In this document: piece by piece, positions 1 through 9,103 of the stretch
Layout of the letters: the number at the start of each line of letters is the position of its first letter
Numbering within the stretch: the first letter of the stretch is position 1
Assembly: GCA_003427395.1 (NCBI GenBank)
Contig: BFEA01000254.1
Coordinates: forward strand, 971,633 to 993,056
Origin: Chara braunii
Taxonomy: Eukaryota; Streptophyta; Charophyceae; Charales; Characeae
Length of the DNA: 21,424 nt
Direction of reading: 5' to 3'
Notes under the pieces: model-generated
The model's input: only the letters and a program-made list of their open reading frames with translations
Database searches by the model: none
What the model was told of the DNA's origin: nothing
Program-made: the position numbers and the translations under genes

Positions 1-83
1 TTTTTTTGCTCAAGCCACGTGGCAACTGATAGGTGGGGTGGGTGGGGGAGAGGAGCAGGGAGGAAAGCTTGCTCTGATACCAG
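1..83 (-). mobile_element. Leader of a minus-strand LTR retroelement, cut by window edge
   Basis: The stretch lies just inside an LTR that begins at 84, and it contains a primer binding site on the minus strand (71-82). The element's coding part must therefore lie to the left, outside the window. No reading frame is visible in these 83 bases. Confidence 0.7.
71..82 (-). promoter_or_regulatory. Primer binding site, tRNA-iMet type
   Basis: The plus strand reads GCTCTGATACCA, the exact reverse complement of TGGTATCAGAGC, the standard plant LTR-retroelement primer site for initiator methionine tRNA. It sits one base before the LTR edge TGTGACGG at 84, which is the expected spacing. It fixes the orientation of the left-edge element as minus. 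Confidence 0.85.
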
Positions 84-480
84 TGTGACGGACCCGCCGG
101 GATGGCGGTCCGTCAGGATCGAAACGAAGGGATGAGGATGGGGGAGATGGAGATGGAGCTGGAAGGGACAGCGCAGCTCCAACGCAGACTCAACACGCAC
201 GTATTCCAATCTGTGCAAATGAAGAATGCCACAAAACAGACTGCAGCTGGGGTATACCCCCAGTGGACTGACTGGACTGGACTGGTACCGACAGTGGTAC
301 CGGGCAGGACTGGACTAGACTGAATAACCGCACGGCCTGTGGGGCCAGGCCACGGCCTGGTCCCACAGGCCGGACTGGCAAATAGCCAAATAGGCCCTGG
401 CTGTGGGCCAGGGCAGATGAAGGCCCGCTGCAGTTGGGGTTGTTGAACTCTTTTGTATTGGTACTATTGGACAGCATATG
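84..480 (-). mobile_element. LTR of the left-edge minus-strand element (outer end not resolved)
   Basis: Starts with TGTGACGGACC directly beside the minus-strand primer site, so on its own strand the LTR ends in GGTCCGTCACA. A diverged relative begins at 10047. The two share the terminal motif, an AC-GCAGCTCC-ACGC block, TGGACTGGACTGG tandem copies, a TGGTACCGACAG block and a GGCCTGTG hairpin up to about 371. Past about 375 the two no longer align by eye, so the outer edge is uncertain and 480 is a working limit. Confidence 0.6.
334..371. other. 38-bp near-perfect palindrome in the LTR
   Basis: The left arm 334-351 and right arm 354-371 pair over 18 bp with a 2-base loop (AC) and a single G-T wobble at arm position 11. 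The relative at 10293-10331 keeps the outer stem. A second hairpin follows at about 393-413, with 8-bp arms GCCCTGGC and GCCAGGGC and a 5-base loop. Confidence 0.8.
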
Positions 481-654
481 CCAGTGCATTCTTGCTTGGG
501 ATCTTCGGATTTGATTCCATAGAATAAGGTCGTTGGGGCGTGTGATGCATATCGGGCTGTGAAGTCTTGGGCACATAATTCACATTGAGGCACAATATCA
601 CTGTTCCACTCTTTTCGTCGTTTGGTTCGGATGGGTTGCGTTGAGTTTTGGTAA

Positions 655-826
655 CTTCGGCTTAAACCACCAGTACTTCCTAGATTCGTGCCCGTTAACG
701 CGCCATGATTTTAGGAAATGTACGGGCTACTACAGGAGCGCCCAAATTCATCCACTAGAAATGTTTCTACTCTATTTTTTCCCGCGACCGATAGCTGGGC
801 CAAGTACTGGTGGTTTAATGCCGGAA
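655..826. repeat. Inverted repeat, 17-bp perfect arms
   Basis: TTAAACCACCAGTACTT at 662-678 is repeated as its exact reverse complement at 802-818. With one gap the similarity continues outward (CTTCGGC against GCCGGAA). The interior shows no gene. It could be a small foldback element or the remains of a MITE. I could not identify a target duplication. The rest of 481-836 holds nothing else I recognise. Confidence 0.5.
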
Positions 827-836
827 CCCTTTGGAG

Positions 837-2125
837 TGTTACATGTTGCGCCTGCACACGAGGGCCATTTTTCAGGCCCTACGTCCTTCAGGATGAAAGC
901 CTGAAAACCAGGGCCTACATGCCCCATGTCTGTTCAGCCCGAAAGCTTGAAAAACAGAGGCCTACAGACCCTGTGTCGTTTCAGACTAAAAATGGCAATA
1001 GCCTTTTTAGCCTGAAACGAAGGGCCATTTTCGGTCGTTCATCAGAACGACCGGCCTTGAAACTCAGGCACCGAACCAGGGTTTAGCCTGTTCCCACGAC
1101 AGCCTCAGCAGAGGGTGCAACGCCAGCCACTGGCACACTTCGGCATTGGCAAGAGCAGCCTCCTCGGCCTGGCTCGCCCTGCAGGCAGTCAGGAGGCAGG
1201 CCGAGGAAGTACATAGGGACTTCCCATGCACTTCACGGGGAGGTAGGAGGCAGTCAGTAGTCTTTAGGATTCGGCAGCAACACTCTGGAGGGAGCGCTGC
1301 AAGAGTAGTAGTAGCGTTAGCCTTAGTCTTCAGCGTTGGGCGCCAGTAGGTAGCTGTAGTCTTCAGCGCTGGGCGCCATAGATAGTATAGCACTAGAGAG
1401 AGAGAGAGATTGGGCGGAGGCCAGAGGTACCTACCTGCAGCACCGTTGCTCCAGCTTCGTCTTCGAGGTACCTGCAGCACAGCGCCAACTTCACAGGTTA
1501 GTACCTGGCTTGGGACAGAGAGAGAGAGTTCTGCTTCCTTCCTCTTCTCAGTCCACCATCTCCCTCTCACCCTCTCATTATCTGACTTCACTGCATCAGC
1601 AGACTACGAGAGAAAGAGAGAGAGAGAGAGCTTGGTGACATTGGATCCAGACTCGACTTTTGAGCTTCAGACATTGCGACGAGGGATTAATTGGGACTTG
1701 TGACAAAGACTTGGTGTTGACGACATACCCATCTCTCCCCCTCCTCTTCGTCTGATGACTCTGATCCCCTCTTCTTCGTCTGTGTATGTCTGGACCTGGC
1801 GCTTCCTTCCTGTGTACAGCGCCAGGCTCCTTCACACCTTGTGATGGGCTTGATGTATGTTTGGTCTGCATTCAAACATTGATTGGGCTAGTCATTAGCA
1901 TTCTAGCATTTTGCTTTGCTATCTTATACTATATGGATGAGGTCAGTCCCGGTCAGGTCAGGATTTGTATCTAAGTCTTCCCTGCGCTATTCAGCACCAT
2001 TTTGTATGTATCAGAATGCACATTGCTTGTTGAGATCCTACTTACACTGCATTGTCCATTCAGTCCTTTTTATCACATTGCGGATCCTCGGTTTCTACGT
2101 ACATCGCCCAACTGGGCATGTAACA
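837..2125 (+). mobile_element. 5' LTR of a plus-strand Ty3/gypsy element
   Basis: The LTR begins TGTTACATG and ends CATGTAACA, a perfect 9-bp inverted terminus, and is followed after two bases by a primer binding site. Its length of 1289 bp is usual for plant gypsy LTRs. The first third is rich in short hairpins built on AGGGCC/GGCCCT, including a 9-bp stem with an ATCA loop at 1032-1053. AG microsatellites lie near 1392-1409, 1519-1530 and 1608-1631. The 5 bases before it, TGGAG, would be the target duplication, but no 3' LTR is in the window to confirm this. Confidence 0.82.
1324..1380. repeat. 33-bp tandem duplication inside the LTR
   Basis: TAGTCTTCAGCGTTGGGCG at 1324 recurs at 1357 with one T-to-C change, continuing GCCA in both. 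The period is 33 bp. Duplicated blocks in an LTR are often promoter elements, but nothing here proves that. Confidence 0.6.
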
Positions 2126-2127
2126 GT

Positions 2128-2139
2128 TGGTATCGGAAC
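2128..2139 (+). promoter_or_regulatory. Primer binding site, variant tRNA-iMet type
   Basis: TGGTATCGGAAC follows the LTR end after two bases (GT). It matches the common plant site TGGTATCAGAGC at 10 of 12 positions. The mismatches may be family-specific or decay. Confidence 0.75.
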
Positions 2140-3008
2140 GCCGCATGTGAATCAGGACAATCTGATCTGACACGTGTGCGGGGACTAGGTAACTGATTAG
2201 TCTTTATTGATTGATTAGAGCACACTAGTTAGCCCCGAAAATCACGATTTTGACCTTACTGCCAAAAATCGAATTGTTTTTTTTTCTTTTCTTAGATTTT
2301 GTTTTCTCGCTATTCTGTTGTGGAAAATCGCAATAGCGCAACATCTGAAAATTCCATTTTCGTTTTCCTTCTGAAAATTTGAAATTTCGTTGTTGAAAAT
2401 CCGGAATATCCTTCCTTTCGAAAATTTTGATTTCCTGTTGCATTTCCCGTTACTTAGAAATTCGGAATATCTTCTTTTTCGAAATTCGTTTTTCTGAAAA
2501 CGGTACGGGAAATCCCTCCTGCAGCCTCCTGCAGGTATTATTTTCCAAACTGCGAATACTCTCATCTAAGTAAATCCGAACACTTGTCGTTTATTTTTTT
2601 TTCGGAATTTTTTTTTCGCAGTTCTAGGATTCTGTTAGTCAGTTCTATAAATCATCTGCAGTCTGAAGTTCGAAATTGTTTTTCTCATTGATAGTTGCGC
2701 ACTTCAAGGGAGGTTGAGAGACCCACTGAACTTGCAAAACTCGGAATTTTTATTCTTCTCGAATTTTTTTTTGCCAAGTTCAAACTTTTCTTTTTGATTA
2801 GAGGCTCCTTATCTGGGCGTGATCTAGGCAATTATCCACCCACCCCTCCCCACCTATGTTGTTGCCACCCCTCGCCTTACCTTCTCTACCTGTCTCAGGG
2901 TACCCTCTGCAGCGGCATTGGTAAGGCCACGTCAGCAGACTACGTCAGCAGGCCACGTCAGCCGACAGCAGCAGGGAATATCACGTCAGCAGTCCCCCGG
3001 CCTGGTCT
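2140..3008 (+). other. Untranslated leader of the Ty3/gypsy element
   Basis: No gene is visible. The stretch is rich in GAAAATT and TTTTCG runs to about 2480, has a CCTCCTGCAG direct repeat near 2516-2535, and ends with several copies of CACGTCAGCAG (2928-2995). It lies between the primer binding site and the gag start, so it is read as leader and packaging region. Confidence 0.55.
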
Positions 3009-4535
3009 ATGCTGGTGCGTTCACAAACAGCCGTCATGGACCAGAGGTCTGAAAAAGCAGACGAGGCCTATCACGCCCGGATGCTGGCCTGGAGTACCGA
3101 AACAAAGAGACGGGCGGATGACGCAGCAACAGCAGCGAAGAAGAAGGCACAGGACGCCGAGCAGGCACGTCTGCTAGCAATTGAACAACAGTGCCAGCAT
3201 GACGAGGCAGCAGCAAAGGCTGCCGATGAAGAAATAATTCAACGTCGTGAGAAGATATTTAACGGAGAGCAGACTTTGCTCACAATGGCAGCGGAATGGC
3301 GGACCGAGGCCGAGAATGGCAAGCTGGAGGATAGCGAAAACAAGATCGCTCTCCTCCTCTCCCATCTCACAGACCTCCTGGTGACATGCATTATACAGCA
3401 GGAGGACATCCACAACCTCGACGACTCGCTAGCTCAAGTCCAAGGCCGCCTCTGACAGCTCGAGAAGCGCCTTGTTGCCGCCCCCGATGAAAGCTCTTCC
3501 AACACCTCCGATCGCCTCGAAGCGTTGGAGATGGACATCGGCTCCCTCAAGGACGGCGTGCAGTTACAGCAGACCACAACGCAACAGTTGGAACAACGAA
3601 TCTGCACTGCCGCCAACCACTCGAGTTCGGAACCGCGCGAGACATCTCCAAAGTTTGATGGGCAGGAGATCTTTTGCGACTCGACGAAGACAGATCCGAT
3701 ATCATGGTTCCGCAAGTTCGAGCTCACGCTGCAGCTTCACTACGTCAAAGAATAGAAGCACCACGTGTACTTATACTCCCGGTCGGGGGGCGCGTGCCAG
3801 GCATGGTTGGACAATCTGTTGTCCAAGTACGGAGTGGTAGCTGCCGACTTGCACACCAAGATCAGCTGGGATGAGTTGAAGGCGGCGTGGCAGAAGCGGT
3901 TCCAAGTGGAGCCGCCGGAGATCAAGGCTATGGACAAGCTCATGGTTTTCGAACAAGGCACGCTGCCGAGTACCGACTGGATTCCCGAGTACCAACGCTT
4001 GACATCAGTCCCAGACATCTAGATAGGCTTCAAAGCCATCCACCACTATTTCATCTCAAGGTCATATTCGGAATTAAGCAATGCCCTAACTCACGTCGAG
4101 GACACCTTGACGACAACGACGGAACTCTTGGACAAGGCTGCGCAGATCATTATCACGAACAAGGAGGCCAAGAACCTGCGTTCGTCTGTGCCAGGCCCGA
4201 GCAGAGACCAGGATCGGCCAAGAGTGGCCGTGGTTGTGGCAGTGACGCCGTTTGACCAAACTAGCGAGGCCGTGTCTGCCAATGAAGGGGACAGACTCGC
4301 AGCCGCCCGGGAAGGTGGCCGCCCCAGCAGAGGCCGAGGACGCGGCAAGATGAAGACACACACCGCATTTAGCCCAGGGCCCGGCGCAACAGCTCCAGCC
4401 CCATGGTCCCAATATGGCATCTCCGAGCAAGCATTCAAAGTGCGCACGAGATTCCACTATTGCCTTTGGTGCAACAGCGATCTCCATGAGACACTGGCCT
4501 GCCCATTGAAAGGCAAGGGCAAACAGGGAAACTAA
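3009..4535 (+). pseudogene. Ty3/gypsy gag, three in-frame stops
   Basis: Gag forms the particle that packages element RNA. One frame runs from 3009 to 4535, broken by stops at 3453 (TGA), 3753 (TAG) and 4020 (TAG). The first 190 codons are Ala/Glu/Lys/Gln-rich and should form coiled coil. A retrotransposon gag domain follows (PKFDGQ, DPISWFRKFELTL, WDELKAAWQKRFQ). A zinc knuckle CLWCNSDLHETLAC, pattern CX2CX4HX4C, lies at about 4460-4500. In place of the TAG stops one would expect Gln, as CAG-to-TAG changes would give (inference). The wording resembles Chara gag proteins as I remember them. It cannot make full-length Gag. Confidence 0.85.
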
Positions 4536-5107
4536 GCACCACCGGGAGTGACTCGACGACACTCTCGACGCCTTTGGAACCGGTCTCTTCGCGAGTGATC
4601 GGCCTTCATTCCGAGGCGCATGCAGAAGTCGATAGTCCTCCTCTTCTATATTCTTTTGAGGACTACGTTACGCGACTTGTTCCTACGCTGGGTACTCAAG
4701 CTCAAGGACAAGACGTGTGTGCGGCATCTTCTCCATCCGGCAGCGGCGATGTATCGTCTTCAAGTGGTTCTTCACGGGATTCGGCACACGAGTTCAACAT
4801 AGAGGTATTGGACCCGCTCACGACCGGGGATTTCGCATGGCTTCCTCTCCCGACTACGGGCCGCTTGCCGGGACCGCAATGCGCAGCACTATGCGCTCAT
4901 CTCCACATGTACTTATCCTTCTATGCACCACCAACTTCGCCGACAGATAACAAAGTCGCGGTGGGGGACATCCTTGCGTATGTTACCAAGGTGGCCCGCG
5001 AGTTTCGCACGCAGCGGTACGATGACAACAACGCACCGCTCATGTATGTCCAGGTGTGGCCCTCCGGAAGCAGTCTTCCGATCCCCATAGTTCCGTGGGC
5101 TTATTAG
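4536..5107 (+). pseudogene. Gag-pol linker ending at the protease edge, frame shifted and truncated
   Basis: After the gag stop the reading passes to the next frame, open from about 4530 to 5107, so a one-base loss near 4530 probably split a gag-pol frame. The product is an acidic, Ser-rich linker, then conserved-looking segments LPTTGRLPGPQCAALCAHLH, VAVGDILAYVTKVAREFRTQ and APLMYV. In related elements the last leads straight into the aspartic protease (inference from family memory). Here homology seems to stop near 5057 and the remaining residues to 5107 look unrelated. Protease, RT and integrase are absent, so the element is truncated. Confidence 0.65.
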
Positions 5108-5239
5108 ATAAATATCCCAGGCGGTGCGGTTCTTAAACCATCACTACCTCCGAGCCTCTTTTTGCGGAGGCGGAGTAGATCTGCATGCCGAGCTTTGCCG
5201 AAGCAACAGTGTGACTGTTTTTCTTTTATTTTGGTGGTG
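5108..5239. other. Unassigned sequence after the gag break
   Basis: No gene is recognised. A CCTCCG-CGGAGG inverted repeat lies near 5149-5172. The stretch may be the flank into which the element was truncated. Confidence 0.3.
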
Positions 5240-5345
5240 CCGCCAGCCATTTCTGTCCGAAGGCACCCGACCTTCGAAGAATTCGGTATTTCACTGTGTT
5301 ACCAACTAGACCACCCGGATCACCTTGGTTGCCCGGGCGGCCCGA
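5240..5345 (-). ncRNA. tRNA-like (Glu-type) fragment, possible SINE
   Basis: On the minus strand TGGTCTAGTTGG (plus 5302-5313) fits the RNA polymerase III A box exactly, in the context TCCGGG-TGGTCTAGTTGGT, which resembles the 5' part of tRNA-Glu. About 20 bases on comes GAATTCTTCGAAGG, a weak B-box-like block. Acceptor pairing is poor, so this is not a functional tRNA. It shares a GAAATAC-GA-TTCGA-GTCGGG series with 20812-20850 on the same strand, which suggests a common short retroposon family. Confidence 0.35.
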
Positions 5346-5636
5346 CCAGGCAAGGGCCAGGGAAGGTCCCTGTAAAAGAAGAAGAAAATTCGAAAAAAAA
5401 TCCCAAAAACAATTATGTTGTGCAGAAAAATAAACTGAACAACCCTTGCCTGAGGATCGGAGCGAAACTCTTTGCCGAATTAAAAATAAAACAATTTGTT
5501 TTTATTTTATGTTTTTTTGGCCCGGCCGGGTTAAGTGGTCCCGGGGCATTGTGGTAAATAGGTAGTTAGGCTATATTTATGACTTAGCCTTCACCTCTGA
5601 AAGGTAGTGGTGGTTGAAGAGTTTGCATGACCCTGA

Positions 5637-6017
5637 GGTTGTTGTGGACGGACTCAAAACAACAGCAACAACAACAACAACAACAACAAAAACGTCAAAT
5701 TCGTCGTCAATTGCATTGGTGCGGAAGGTGATGAGCGTGGGGAAGATGATCACAACAAAACCGATAACAACACCAACGATGACAACACTGATAACAATAA
5801 CGACATCGTTAATTACAACGCGGACAATAATAACGAGCATACGGCGTTTGTGCTGCTCGGTGCAAACAATAACCAAAATAACTACACGGCCACTGACATC
5901 ACAGACAACAACAGCCGAGGTAATGGGCAGCCTCGTTTTCCTGTTTCCCATCCTTCTTTCCTCCTTTCTTGTCGATCTTCTCTGAGGATTGGTCAGGGCT
6001 ATGGGCGAGAGGGGTGA
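5637..6017 (+). other. Asn/Asp-rich open frame of 126 codons, no start
   Basis: The frame opens after TGA at 5634 and runs to TGA at 6015. It has no ATG. It begins with Asn runs over the CAA repeat, then NVKFVVNCIGAEGDE, then many Asn/Asp/Thr residues to about 5920, and then changes composition. A possible 5' splice site, CGAG/GTAATG, sits at that change. It could be a low-complexity exon or only a decayed AAC/GAT repeat. I do not recognise a family. Confidence 0.25.
5656..5691. repeat. (CAA)n microsatellite
   Basis: About ten nearly uninterrupted CAA/AAC units lie here, grading into an AAC-rich stretch that continues to about 5920. Confidence 0.9.
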
Positions 6018-6300
6018 GTGATTGGAACGTCTGGTGAGTGGGGAGATTGTGCTGGGAGGCGGGAAGTGGGATGGTGGCGCGTTGGGGTGGGATAATGATG
6101 TTTGGTTAATTAGGTTGTGAAGGGTAGCGTGTGAGAGGTTGGTTTCAGCGTACGGCTGGCAGACGGGATCTCCAGCGTGTTCGTCCTGACCGTCGTCGTG
6201 CTCGCTCTCCTCACCTAGGCCGCGTGGCTCTATGTGAGAGCTGGTCATCAGTATCCTGCCCGAATCTCAGGTTCTTCCCGCTGTTGTCCCATGTCAATGG

Positions 6301-7480
<1,180 letters not shown>

Positions 7481-7481
7481 A

Positions 7482-7908
7482 GGGCCTCGTTCGACACCAC
7501 TTGGACTCAAGGGTTGAAGGAAAATTCTTTGTTCCACCCCTCCCTAATGACACCCCCGTAATGTTTTCACTTTTTCACTTTCCTGCTCTCAAGTGCGCAT
7601 CCTTGAAAGTGCGGATGGAGCAAAATCGCATTTGAACTGAAGGTACCTCCCCGAGGTACCTTGAGTTCAAGTGCGAACGATACCGCAGAGCACTTCGAGT
7701 GGGGCTGTTTTTTTGTTTTTGTTTTTTCCAGCAGGCATCATGGTCCAGGATTGGTCAAGCCGTGGGTTTTGGTTTCAAGTGCAGCTTGTTCAAGGGTTTC
7801 CTCAAGTGTACGTGGAATCATAAATGTAGTTAGTGTAAATTAATCTCAATTTTCCGTTTAGGGCGCCCTTGAAACTAAAGTATTTTTAAGTGGTGTCGAA
7901 CAAGGCCC
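7482..7908. mobile_element. PIF/Harbinger (Tourist-type) MITE
   Basis: The terminal inverted repeats, 7482-7502 and 7888-7908, are 21 bp long and agree at 20 positions, starting GGGCCTCGTTCGAC and GGGCCTTGTTCGAC. TAA flanks both ends (7479-7481 and 7909-7911), the target duplication of PIF/Harbinger and Tourist elements, and the GGGCCTTGTT end is also typical of that group. The element is 427 bp with no transposase, so it depends on another copy for movement. A strong hairpin sits near its centre. Confidence 0.88.
7627..7675. other. Central hairpin of the MITE
   Basis: Arms 7627-7649 and 7653-7675 (23 bp) pair at 21 positions around a CCC loop, with AAGGTACCTC as the core. It may have arisen as a nested foldback or a secondary insertion. 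Confidence 0.85.
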
Positions 7909-7911
7909 TAA

Positions 7912-8215
7912 TGCCGGTAGCACATCAAGGTCCTAACTGCAGCTCGAGCTGCCCCTTTGCAAAAAAAGAAGAAAAACAAAAAAAAGGGGGTCCAGACTGC
8001 ACTAAGAGGTGCTATGGTGCATGTTGTGGTTGGTTCTCTTTGCTGTTGTTTTTTTCCTCAGAGATTGTTTTCTAAATTGTATTTTCCCTTCTTTTCGCCC
8101 GAGATGCAAGGTGGTTGTGAACAGCCTCAGACAGTACATGCTGTGGTGTGTGATTTCCTGATTGTTTGTTCGTATTTTCTGTCATTGCAGTCACATGAGG
8201 CTTTTCGAGTACATG
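7912..8215. other. Unassigned sequence between MITE and hammerhead array
   Basis: No gene is recognised. It has A-rich runs near 7960-7985 and T-rich runs near 8050-8095. A pyrimidine tract ending in TTGCAG near 8190 looks like a 3' splice site but has no exon to support it. Confidence 0.3.
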
Positions 8216-8290
8216 TTCAGGGTTCAACCTCCTGATGAGTTGGTGAAACTCCGACGAAACAGTTTCTCCCTCTCTGTCGACAACTTACCG
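8216..8290 (+). ncRNA. Hammerhead ribozyme 1 (atypical stem III)
   Basis: The core CTGATGA (8232-8238), stem II GTTGG/CCGAC around a TGAAACT loop, and GAAA (8256-8259) are all present. The usual three-pair stem III is missing. An alternative stem III ACAG/CTGT with an 11-base loop would place a GTC cleavage triplet at 8276-8278. Stem I is weak (GTT with AAC). The core is intact but activity is doubtful. Confidence 0.6.
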
Positions 8291-8683
8291 GGCATTTTGG
8301 TTTGACGACATGTACCACGACTTCGATAGCACCCTGCTACGATTTTCTCCAGTCAGGTTGAGCGTCTGTGGTCGGGGCCGTCACTACGCGGCCATGTCGC
8401 CTCCAGTGCCAACGGCGTGTCTGGAGAATATTTTTTGGCTGCAATAGACCTTTCTTTGTTTTGTGGGTGCGGGCTTGTGGTGGGGTGTGAACGGACAGTC
8501 TGTAGAGTTTTTTATCTGGTGTGGGTGAGTGATCTTCTACTTTCATTTTCATCACAGGTATCTTGAGGGCAGTGGTCGGTGCCCACCTCAGGGTGTCAGT
8601 TGTCAGGCGTTCGTTGATGCTTAACCACAACGGGCGTTAAGGTGGATTATAACAATGTAATCAATTAGGGGATTCTGCAGTCT

Positions 8684-8749
8684 GTTGAGGGTTCAGCCTC
8701 TTGACGAGTCGGTGAAACTTTGACGAAACAGTCTGTCGGAACCCTCGTT
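8684..8749 (+). ncRNA. Hammerhead ribozyme 2, C3-to-U core change
   Basis: TTGACGA (8701-8707) replaces CTGATGA, so the essential C3 is U. Stem II is GTCGG/TTGAC with loop TGAAACT, and GAAA is at 8725-8728. Stem III is ACA/TGT with loop GTC, and the cleavage triplet GTC ends at 8737. Stem I is excellent: GAGGGTTC (8687-8694) pairs with GAACCCTC (8739-8746), separated from the core by an internal loop, as in type I hammerheads. The core change should lower or abolish cleavage. Confidence 0.75.
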
Positions 8750-8800
8750 TGTTGTCCTCTTCTCCCTCTCTCCCTCTTTACCGGGCAACTCTGTTTGACG

Positions 8801-8827
8801 ATATATATATATATATATATATATATA
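8801..8827. repeat. (AT)n tract, ribozyme unit 2
   Basis: 27 bases of alternating AT, directly after TTTGACG, at the same relative position as the tract in unit 3. Confidence 0.95.
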
Positions 8828-8947
8828 GGGAGTGAACCGACAATCTGTTGAGTTTTCCATCTGGTGTGGGTGAGTAATAGTCTACTTTGATTTTGGTTAA
8901 GGTGGATTATCACTTACAGTGTAATCGGTGAGGGGATTCTACAGACT

Positions 8948-9013
8948 GTTGAGGGTTCAGCCTCCTGATGAGTCGGTGAAACTCCGACGAAACAGTTTGT
9001 CACAGCCCCTCGT
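8948..9013 (+). ncRNA. Hammerhead ribozyme 3, complete core, type I
   Basis: All conserved core bases are present: CTGATGA (8965-8971), stem II GTCGG/CCGAC closing a TGAAACT loop (8972-8988), GAAA (8989-8992), stem III ACA/TGT with loop GTT, and cleavage triplet GTC ending at 9001. Stem I forms from GAGGG (8951-8955) and CCCTC (9007-9011), with an internal loop next to the core where tertiary contacts usually form. A three-pair stem III is typical of hammerheads in Penelope-like elements and animal retrozymes. RNA read from the plus strand is predicted to cut itself after C9001. Confidence 0.88.
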
Positions 9014-9066
9014 TTGTTGTCCTCTTCTCCCTCTCTGCCTACGGTTTACCGGGCAGTTCTATTTGA

Positions 9067-9068
<2 letters not shown>

Positions 9069-9100
<32 letters not shown>
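9069..9100. repeat. (AT)n tract, ribozyme unit 3
   Basis: 32 bases of alternating AT after TTTGACG. The array seems to end here, followed by TGTCACACTG. Confidence 0.95.

Positions 9101-9101
<1 letters not shown>

Positions 9102-9103
<2 letters not shown>

Larger units (their letters stand above)
8216..9101 (+). repeat. Three-unit array carrying hammerhead ribozymes
   Basis: Three related units follow one another in the same orientation, with catalytic cores at 8232, 8701 and 8965. Units share an upstream block (TTAAGGTGGATTAT at 8637 and 8897), the ribozyme, a CCTCTTCTCCCTCTC block, ACCGGGCA then TTTGACGA leading into an AT tract (units 2 and 3), and a GTGAAC-GACA-TCTGT block (8487 and 8832). 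Units 2 and 3 are about 260 bp apart. Unit 1 is longer, with extra sequence at about 8310-8480 and 8554-8636. Tandem ribozyme-bearing repeats are characteristic of Penelope-like element pseudo-LTRs and of retrozymes. Confidence 0.8.

Noticed and set aside
190-593. Overlapping minus-strand open frames over the left LTR
   Set aside because: They cover the LTR hairpins and repeats and show no domain. They are shadow frames.
5577-6248. 223-codon minus-strand open frame rich in Val and Ile
   Set aside because: It is the antisense of the AAC/GAT-rich stretch. The Val/Ile richness follows from GTT/GTC/ATC codons and it has no recognisable domain.
8216-9101. Repeat array as a CRISPR or simple satellite
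   Set aside because: Units are about 260-470 bp with long shared blocks and a ribozyme fold. There are no short repeats with unique spacers and no cas genes.
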